From Isotricha intestinalis (lineage: Eukaryota; Ciliophora; Litostomatea; Vestibuliferida; Isotrichidae): DNA of 15,118 bases. The notes below the pieces were generated by a model that was given only the letters and a program-made list of their open reading frames with translations, was not told the origin of the DNA and ran no database searches. The position numbers were made by a program, and so were the translations under genes. This document shows positions 9,238-15,118 of this stretch, in pieces (position 1 is the stretch's first letter; the number at the start of each line of letters is the position of its first letter). The stretch spans positions 1 through 15,118 of the forward strand of contig JAJJLU010004304.1 in NCBI GenBank assembly GCA_023807065.1. Direction: 5' to 3'.

Positions 9238-9747
9238 TTATTGGAATTTCCAAGTATCAACAAAATTTTCAAAATCAATATATCCTACTTCATCAGGATC
9301 TGCAATTTTAATAATACTATCTACATTATCTTGATTAAAATCTCCATATTGAAGTAAAATATCTTTAAAAGCCTTAGTAGTAATTTTTCCAGTTTCATTA
9401 GGATCAAAAAGAGAAAAAGCATTTTTTACTTCATCAACAGCATCATTAGGAAGAGAATAAATTTTTTCAATAGCTTCCATAAATTGAATTTTATCAACTA
9501 AACCACTATTTTCTTTATCTGCAATTTTTAAGAAATCCATTATTTCTTCATTTGTTACTTCTCTTCCCATTGCTGATAACATTCGACGAACTTCATTTGA
9601 TTTTACTCTGTTGTCTCCATCTAAATCCCACATGTCAAATAATTCATTTATTAAAATTTTACGGTTATCTTGAATTATTTGACTCTTTGTCTGAATTCCA
9701 CGAGGACTTTCTGTTAATGTTAAAGCAAATATTGATTTTCGAGGCAT
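9238..9747 (-). CDS. Centrin/calmodulin-like EF-hand protein
   Basis: The 169-aa product has the length and layout of centrins: a short basic N-terminal tail (MPRKS...), then four EF-hand units in two pairs. EF1 has a canonical loop at 41-52 (DLDGDNRVKSNE, with acidic or polar ligands at 1, 3 and 5 and Glu at 12). EF2 (about 77-88), EF3 (115-126, DPNETGKITTKA) and EF4 (150-161, DPDEVGYIDFEN) keep the fold but lack the Glu at position 12, so they probably bind calcium weakly or not at all. The DPNETGKI segment resembles the third hand of centrin. Centrins act at basal bodies and in contractile fibres; a calmodulin-like regulator is the alternative. The start Met is the only one before EF1. The gene ends in TAA directly after EF4 (DTWKFQ), as expected under the standard code. 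It is the first of three genes pointing the same way. Confidence 0.88.
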   Translation of the reverse strand: MPRKSIFALTLTESPRGIQTKSQIIQDNRKILINELFDMWDLDGDNRVKSNEVRRMLSAMGREVTNEEIMDFLKIADKENSGLVDKIQFMEAIEKIYSLPNDAVDEVKNAFSLFDPNETGKITTKAFKDILLQYGDFNQDNVDSIIKIADPDEVGYIDFENFVDTWKFQ

Positions 9748-10059
9748 TTTTTTTAATATGTTTTTTTTTAATTTTTTTTTTTTATTTATTTAAAGGTTAT
9801 TTTTTTAGGAAAGTAAATTAATATATTATATTATTTTGTTTATTGTTATTCTTTTTTTAAATGTTAAGGTAATTTATAATTCTTATTAATTTAATAATAT
9901 TTAATGTATTTTTTATTCTTAATTTGAAATTATTGGTGTTTAGATTTTTAAAAATTTAAAGTTAAGATATTTACAAAGTTTTATTTAAATTTTGAAAAAT
10001 ATAGCAAATAATAAAATAAAAATTGCCAAATATGTCAATTAAAATATATATAAAATATT

Positions 10060-10185
10060 GATAAAAAGAATTTGAATAAATCTTAAACTTTCATTATAAA
10101 AAATAGAACTTGTTGTTTTTCCTTTTCTTTAAGTAATTCTATCAGGAAGAAATCTATAATTATTATATTTAATTTTTTTACTCAT
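10060..10185 (-). pseudogene. Short coding remnant with an in-frame TAA
   Basis: On the minus strand an ATG at 10185 starts MSKKIKYNNYRFLPDRIT, followed by TAA at 10131-10129 and then RKGKTTSSIFYNESLRFI in the same frame. Over these 42 or so codons, third positions are almost free of G/C (2 by hand count), while positions one and two together carry about 20, which is a coding pattern. Beyond about 10070 the reading becomes Leu/Ile/Phe-rich and loses the signal. Gln would suit the TAA position (T-x-RKGK). No family is recognised. An alternative reading is that the GTAAAAAAA...TTATAG stretch right after the ATG is a 28-nt intron, but no good exon follows it. Confidence 0.35.
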
Positions 10186-10504
10186 TATTTTCTTTTAGGA
10201 AATTAATTTTTATTTTTTTTTTCCAATCTTAATTATTTTTATAATTACAAAACATGATTTCAAAGGAAATATTATTATATTAGATAAATATTTTTTTAAT
10301 GTAAAAATTTCATAAGTTTTACCGTCTTACAGCAATTAATTTCTTTTAAAAAAATGATAATTCCTTTTTCATTATTTTATCTTTTGTTTATTTTTGATTA
10401 AAAATAATAAAAATAAATATTGTTGATTGTTTAATAAATTTATTTGTCAAAATTTCAGTTTTTTTAAAAACTAAAGAATTTTATTTTTATTTGATACATA
10501 ATTT

Positions 10505-10558
10505 ATCTCATTTTATTTTAATTTACAATAATTTTCTTTTCTTTTTATAAAATGAGAT
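10505..10558. repeat. Perfect 12-bp inverted repeat with 30-nt loop
   Basis: ATCTCATTTTAT at 10505-10516 is matched in reverse complement by ATAAAATGAGAT at 10547-10558. It lies in gene-free DNA between diverging genes. It could form a hairpin; no flanking direct repeat or link to a mobile element was seen. Confidence 0.45.
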
Positions 10559-11166
10559 GTTTAATTAATATTATATTTTTTCTTTGTTTTCTAAAGTATA
10601 AATCTAAATCCTTTAGAAATTCTATTTAAAAATTTTTATATCTTTTTCAATCATAATTGAGTAATCTTTTAAGGCAAAAACTTTTTTTAAAATATTATTT
10701 TAAATCACTGATAACTTTATTTAAAAAAGTTTCATTTCTCCAATTAATATTTTATTACTAAATTTAAATTATATATTTTGTAATAAATTTATAATTTTAG
10801 GTTTCGGACATTCTTTTATATTAAATCATTAAAATTGAAATTATAAAAAAATTAATTTCTTATTGTTGATTTGTGGTTAAAAAAAAATAAATTTCAGATA
10901 ATATTCAATACTAATCTTTTTTAAAAATAATAATTAAATATTTATAAAAAATTAAAAAATATGAAGTAACAGAATAATAAATTAATTATTTCTATTTTTA
11001 TAATATACCATATAAAAACTATAATACATATAAAAAAAACATTTTAATTATTTATTCATTCTATTGTTTTAAATTGAATTAATTTTAAGAATATATGAAA
11101 CGAAAAAAAGCAATTTAACAATATTATAAGAATTTAAATAATTATCATTGATGGTATCTAAATTAA

Positions 11167-11256
11167 AATGAATTAAATTAATTCAATATTTTCATTTAAT
11201 TCTTTTTAAAAACGCTCATCTTAAAAAAATCTTTTTATTTTTTTTGATTTCTTCAT
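11167..11256 (-). pseudogene. Short coding remnant with in-frame TAA codons
   Basis: On the minus strand an ATG at 11256 starts MKKSKKIKRFF, then TAA (11223-11221), DERF, TAA, KELNENIELI, TAA. Third positions are nearly G/C free over about 30 codons while Glu/Asp codons give G in first positions. Gln would fit at each stop (FFxDERFxKELNE), giving a charged helix. Another frame of the same strand also reads plausibly if TGA is taken as Trp, so the frame is not certain. Unknown family, small, and possibly chance. Confidence 0.22.
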
Positions 11257-11426
11257 TATGATTATAAAATAAATAAAGTATAAATCAATCACTTCTAAAT
11301 AATTATCTTTTAAAACTGAAAAATTTTTAATTTTCTTAAAATAAAAATAATTGATATTTGAAACTTTTTAAAAGTAATCCCTTGTTTTTTTTAAAAAAAA
11401 AATAAAATATAAAAAAATTCTAAACA

Positions 11427-12236
11427 ATGGGTTGCAAACCTTGTACAGAAAAAAATATAATAAATTATGACAAAGAATCAATTAATGAAAAGAATGAATT
11501 ATCAAATAAAATAAATTTAAATTATATTGCTTTAAAAACTGATGAATATATTCAAAATTTTTCAAATAAAAAATCCTTTAAAGAAAAAAACTTAAGTAAT
11601 TTTTCTTCAGATTGTACTAATCATATAAGAGGTAATATTTATAATTTAAATTATGAGTTTTCAAATAAATTAGAAGAATTAAGAATTCAAATGATAATAG
11701 AAATAAATAATATAAGAAATAATCCTCAAAGTTTAATTCCAAAAATTGAAAAATATAAATCTAAAATTTCTAACTGTGGAAATCAAATATTTATTATTAT
11801 TGACAGAGAAAATAAATTAAAGTTATCAAAAGGAAAAATTATTTTTGAAAGTTGTAAATCTTATTTAGAAAAAAAAAAATCTGTTAGTTCTTTATATTTA
11901 AAAAACGAATTAACTTTTCCTTTTCCTGAAAATGGAGAAAATTCAGAAATGAAATTAGAAGATTGTATAAGTGAAAAATATTTAACTCCAACTTTAATAA
12001 AAATAAAAAATAATATTTTAAAATATAATATTGAAATTAATGATTTTCATTATGATATTATGAATTCTAATATTGAACTTTCTGTTTTATTACAAATCGT
12101 TGATGATACTAATTCCATGTTTCAAAGAAGAAAAAATATTTTTAATAAAAATCATAAATATATTGGTTTAAATATTGGAAAAATTGAAGGAGGATTGTTT
12201 TGTTATTATTTACTTTTTGGAAAAGATAAAATCTAG
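11427..12236 (+). CDS. CAP (SCP/TAPS-like) domain protein with MGC acylation signal
   Basis: The 269-aa product begins MGCKPC, the pattern for N-myristoylation at Gly2 with palmitoylation of Cys3/Cys6, so it is probably anchored to the cytoplasmic face of a membrane rather than secreted; no signal peptide is present. Residues about 20-75 are polar and Asn/Ser/Lys rich. A divergent CAP superfamily domain follows (about 81-266): IEINNIRNNPQSLIPKIEKY (91-110) matches the usual opening helix. The closing block VDDTNSMFQRRKNIFNKNHK (225-244), then YIGLNIGKIEGGLFCYYLLF (245-264), matches the CAP region normally written as GHR...N-[IV]-[FL]...GxG. The Gly-His of that motif is replaced (FQRRKN), and His208 is the only obvious candidate for a cavity ligand, so metal binding is doubtful. 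The start codon follows a long A run, and the stop is TAG right after the domain. The family call rests on motif recognition only. Confidence 0.75.
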   Translation: MGCKPCTEKNIINYDKESINEKNELSNKINLNYIALKTDEYIQNFSNKKSFKEKNLSNFSSDCTNHIRGNIYNLNYEFSNKLEELRIQMIIEINNIRNNPQSLIPKIEKYKSKISNCGNQIFIIIDRENKLKLSKGKIIFESCKSYLEKKKSVSSLYLKNELTFPFPENGENSEMKLEDCISEKYLTPTLIKIKNNILKYNIEINDFHYDIMNSNIELSVLLQIVDDTNSMFQRRKNIFNKNHKYIGLNIGKIEGGLFCYYLLFGKDKI

Positions 12237-12466
12237 TTTTTAACACATAGTATATATATATATAGTTTTTAAGCATTAACATATAAATAATTAAATTATA
12301 TTTAATTCTCTAAACGTTGTTAAATCTAATTCTTATTAATATAAAATTATATTTCATCTTATTAAATACAATTATTAATTCAACAAATCAATCAATATTT
12401 TTTTAAAATTTTTAAAAAATTTATTTATTTAATATTATAATTAATATTAGTTAAAATATAAAGAAA

Positions 12467-13405
12467 ATGATTGTAAATCAATCTTTTATTAATCAAAATT
12501 CTCAGAGTAATAATTCATTAACTTATAATTAAGAATCTTTTAAATTAAATAAATTAAATGATTCTATAACTCAAAATAGTTCTTTTTTCAAAGATTTCAA
12601 TTATGTTTTTGATATTTGTAAAGAAATTGAAAATAATAATTGTTAAGAAACTAAGACAAATTCAAGTGATGATTTTAAAATATATAACTATAAAATAAAT
12701 AATATTGATTTTGAAAACTTAATATTTTAAGATATTAATTTATGCTTTTCATCAAGTAAAAATGATGAAAATAAAAATATAGAATTATTTATATAATGAA
12801 AGGTTCAATTATTTTTTTTGAATATTGTTAATCTTTTAAACAGTGCTCTTTTTATTATTCACAATGTATTTATTCTTTTATCCAAAGAAAAATTAATTAA
12901 TGAAACAGATACTGATATATATCTTATATACATATCAGAAATTAATTTTTAAGTATTAGGATTTGGATAAGGAGATTTAACTAAAATAATAACTGTCAAT
13001 AATCTTGAAGCAAGTGCTCTTAATGCTGCTTTTACATGCTTAGCTTATTGAAAGGATGATAAAGCAATCATTAGGTGTGTGTCATTACTCTTAATAAATA
13101 ATACAACTAAATTAATTATGACAAAATATATATTATAAAATTTTTAATTATCAATTGTTAATTCAATTATTTACTTTATTTTGTCTTTTTTTATTTATTT
13201 TAGTATAAATGAATATTCTTTAGAAATAATATGTATTAATAAAACTATGATATCATGTAAAAATAATTAAAATAATAAAAATCGCCAAAAAATATTTTTA
13301 TGATTTTTATATTAAATGCTTATATTATTTATAAAAAGAAAACTGTTTGAATATTATTATGGTGAATTTAAAGTTTATATATGAGAAACATATATTGTTA
13401 AATAT
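12467..13405 (+). pseudogene. Broken gene with many in-frame TAA/TGA, unknown product
   Basis: From the ATG at 12467 one frame shows clear codon periodicity: third positions carry about 9 G/C in 115 codons at the start and 5 in 62 at 12888-13074, against about a third in positions one and two for the latter. It is cut by TAA at 12530, 12644, 12728, 12794, 12950, 12968, 13268 and 13313, and by TGA at 12797, 13049, 13301 and 13382. Gln and Trp fit these sites (FGxGDLTKI, CLAYxKDDKA). CAA and CAG also occur; no TGG does. GT-AG introns look preserved: 13075-13203 (129 nt, joining KAI-IS-INEYSLEI) and perhaps 12803-12843 and 12866-12887. The first part is Asn/Ser rich; the middle (ITVNNLEASALNAAFTCLAY) is the best-ordered stretch. 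No family is recognised; a faint RNase H-like look is not claimed. A pseudogene decayed by C-to-T/G-to-A change is favoured over recoding. Confidence 0.55.
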
Positions 13406-14125
13406 TAGACTACTTTTATTATCAAATTATAATATTATTATTTTATTAGATAAAAAATACGTTTATTAAACATTAAGTATACTATAAACTTAAATAAAAT
13501 TTCGTTTTTAAATATATTTAAAACCTTTTACATTAAATTTTAAAATAAATTATAAAAATAATATTATATCAAAAATTAATTTACTGGTTCCTCAATAATA
13601 AAAAGCAATAGAAGTACTTCTTTCATTTATATGATCATAAACAGGAACAGAGTTAAAATAAGGAGAATCAATTTTATATTTTTCTCAAATTTGACAATAA
13701 AGTTATTAAGGAACTTTATCTTAACAAATAAGAAGAGTAATGTAAATATTTCTTGAAAATAAAAATGAAATTAAAAATGATTTTCCTAATTCTTATATTT
13801 GAGAGTGTATTCATTTTTCATTAATTTTTTTTTTATTAAAAATATATTTTATTATATAAATTTTAGATTGCATTTTTTTTTTTATTTATTTAATTATTTT
13901 TAAGCTTTAAAATTAATCAAAATCTACAATTTATTTAAAAAAAGTTTAGAATTTAACAAAGAAAAACAAAAATGATTATTAATTTTAATAAAAAAAACAT
14001 TGGAGAAAAAAATAAAAGTGATAAAAAAAAGGAATAATATGTAAAACATAAATAAATAATTTTCTCTAAATAATAATATTTATAAAACGTAAAACAATAA
14101 ATAAATTAATATATAAAAGTATAAA
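13406..14125. other. Gene-poor A/T-rich stretch before the PB1 gene
   Basis: Except for the possible minus-strand remnant at 13580-13812, this is A/T-rich DNA with long A and T runs and no usable ORF. The A-rich part from about 13960 to 14125 is the likely leader and promoter of the PB1 gene. No defined motif stands out. Confidence 0.5.
13580..13812 (-). pseudogene. Possible minus-strand coding remnant, unknown
   Basis: On the minus strand, third positions are almost free of G/C (about 3 of 85 codons) and the frame reads IQELGKSFLISFLFSRNIYI, later SPYFNSVPVYDHINERSTSI and AFYY, TGA, GTSK. It is broken by TAA about four times and TGA twice, with stops less dense than chance for such DNA would suggest. 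The overlapping plus-strand frame shares the same third positions and also has low third-position G/C, but carries about twice as many stops, so the minus frame is preferred. The strand remains uncertain because purines are more common on the plus strand. No family is recognised. Confidence 0.25.
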
Positions 14126-15118
14126 ATGCATACAATTAAAATAAAATTCAATTCCCAAGAAAAAGTTTTTGAAGCTCCATCAAATTATGAAGACTTTAAA
14201 GAATTATGTAAAAATAACTTTGGAATAGATAACTTAGAAAATTATTCAGTTATGTACAAAGATGATGAACAAGATGATGTGAATGTTGAAAATAATGAAG
14301 ATTATTCTCAAGCATTAAAATATATAAAAGATATAAGTAATATATTAGAAATTGAAATTAAAGAAAAAATAAATCAAAGTAAAACTTATGAAACAAATGA
14401 AATTAATAATGATGATCTTGATCCAATGAGAAGTGGAGCTGTGTTTGATAAAGATATGATTTTTGGAATTAATAATAATAAAGATAATGATAATAATAAA
14501 GATAAAGATAATAATAAAGATAAAGAAAATAATAATAAAGAACTAAACATGAGTGTTGAAATGAAAAAATATTTAGAGGAAATGGAAAAAAAAATAAAAG
14601 AAAAATATAGTAAAAAATATGAGGATGATATGAAAGAAAAATCTATAAAGTTAGAACAATTCTATAAAGAAAAAGCAGAAGAAGATGAAAAAAAGAAAAA
14701 AGAGGAAGAAAAGAAAAAATGGGAAGAAGAACAATCAAAATTAAAAAAAGAATAGAAGAATATAGAAAAAAAGAAGAAGAAGGAAAAAGATTAAAAGAAG
14801 AAGAAGAAAAAAAGAAAAAAGAAGAAGAAGAAAAAAAGAAGAAAAAAGAAGATGAAAAAAAATTAAAAGAAGAGGCAGAAAAAAAAGCATTAGAAGAAAA
14901 AAAGAAAAAAGCAAAAGAAGAAGCAGAAAAAAATAAATTAGAAAATAATGATGAAGAAATAGAAAAAATAGAAAGAAATAAAAGATTACAAGAAAAAAAT
15001 AAAGCAAAAAGTACAAAAAGATATAATTGAAAATTCCAAATCAGAAAATAAATTAAATCAAGAAAATAATAATATTCCTTTCTCAGATGATTTTAATAAT
15101 TTATTAAATTCAATGAAA
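14126..15118 (+). CDS. PB1-domain protein with long Glu/Lys coiled coil, two frame shifts, 3' partial
   Basis: Residues 1-80 match a PB1 domain: the basic first strand HTIKIKF, and an OPCA-type acidic motif YKDDEQDDVNVENNEDYSQA (44-63). PB1 domains pair head to tail with other PB1 domains in scaffolds such as p62/NBR1-type adaptors; the partner here is unknown. An Asn/Asp/Lys repeat follows (about 115-140), then a long Glu/Lys/Leu coiled coil. The first frame reaches TAG at 14753, but the coiled coil continues smoothly in the -1 frame from 14749 (RIEEYRKKEEEGKRLKEEEE) to about 15005. The original frame resumes (VQKDIIENSKSENKLNQE) to the window end, still open. The switch points are A runs at 14743-14749 and 15006-15010 or 15015-15019. 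Two cancelling shifts suggest homopolymer errors in the sequence, so the gene is probably intact in the organism. A true frameshifted allele cannot be excluded. Confidence 0.75.
14470..14541 (+). repeat. In-frame Asn/Asp/Lys microsatellite inside the PB1 gene
   Basis: Imperfect tandem units close to GATAAAGATAATAATAAA encode repeated DKDNNK. The tract lies between the PB1 domain and the coiled coil, as a flexible linker, and unit number may vary between alleles. Confidence 0.6.
14743..14749 (+). other. A-run where the PB1 gene changes frame
   Basis: The run follows codon TTA and reads A AAA AAA G in the zero frame, the form of a classical -1 slippery heptamer, four bases before the in-frame TAG at 14753. 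It is more simply explained by one missing A in the sequence, because the frame is restored later at another A run. Confidence 0.35.

Larger units (their letters stand above)
9748..11426. other. 1.7 kb gap between diverging intact genes, with relics
   Basis: This lies between the start of the centrin-like gene (minus) and the start of the CAP gene (plus), so it must include both promoters. It is very A+T rich with many T and A runs, and no core promoter motif can be told apart from background. It holds two short minus-strand coding remnants (10060-10185 and 11167-11256) and a 12-bp inverted repeat (10505-10558), listed separately. A slightly G+C-richer patch near 10315-10335 (ACCGTCTTACAGC) has no clear frame. 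Confidence 0.6.

Noticed and set aside
9062..9253. Minus-strand 63-codon hydrophobic frame downstream of the EF-hand gene
   Set aside because: Phe/Leu-rich reading of T-rich spacer that overlaps the end of the EF-hand gene in another frame; no coding signal.
9552..9821. Plus-strand 89-codon frame over the EF-hand gene
   Set aside because: Antisense shadow of a well-supported centrin-like gene.
12888..13280. Resemblance of the broken gene's middle part to RNase H (LEASALNAAF...)
   Set aside because: Only a loose match to an AE-x-x-AL helix; no set of catalytic acidic residues could be placed, so no family is claimed.
14741..15016. Minus-strand 91-codon Phe/Leu-rich frame
   Set aside because: Complement of the Glu/Lys coiled-coil repeat; an artefact of GAA/AAA-rich coding DNA.
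1..15118. CRISPR arrays, bacterial operons, rRNA, tRNA or telomere repeats
   Set aside because: None seen: no regularly spaced repeats, no CCA-type cloverleaf or conserved rRNA blocks, and no tandem G-rich telomere tracts at either edge.

Overview
The window is extremely A+T rich nuclear DNA from a single-celled eukaryote, most likely a ciliate. The signs are a giant single-exon TmcB-like PAS/multi-TM protein of a type expanded in ciliates, a centrin-like EF-hand protein, very short GT-AG introns (one of 28 nt) and Asn/Lys-rich proteins. The intact genes end at TAA or TAG right after their last domain, and the 1757-codon gene writes all its glutamines as CAA or CAG. So these genes follow the standard code, unlike Tetrahymena or Paramecium. 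A standard-code ciliate lineage such as the Litostomatea fits, but that is inference; another very A+T-rich protist cannot be excluded.

Layout. At the left edge a minus-strand gene with three exons runs off the window (1-482). About 2 kb without an intact gene follows (483-2500), holding two small ORFs, an inverted repeat, and two diverged remnants in opposite orientation that share an R-x-L...LS-x-x-T pattern. Three intact minus-strand genes then lie head to tail: the 1757-aa PAS/membrane protein (2501-7774), a 362-aa charged protein of unknown function (7917-9005) and the centrin-like protein (9238-9747). A 1.7 kb gap holds short coding remnants on the minus strand. On the plus strand come a CAP-domain protein with an acylation-type N-terminus (11427-12236), a reading frame broken by at least twelve in-frame TAA/TGA codons (12467-13405), and a PB1/coiled-coil gene that leaves the window at the right edge with two compensating frame shifts (14126-15118).

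Together the intact genes suggest membrane sensing (PAS/TM protein), calcium or basal-body cytoskeleton (centrin-like), a membrane-anchored CAP protein and PB1 scaffolding, but nothing shows that they act in one pathway. The most unusual signal is the broken gene at 12467-13405. It keeps strong codon periodicity and plausible splice sites, yet carries TAA where Gln would fit and TGA where Trp would fit. The leading explanation is a pseudogene decayed by C-to-T and G-to-A change in a genome under heavy A+T pressure. Readthrough or context-dependent stop reassignment is the alternative to exclude.
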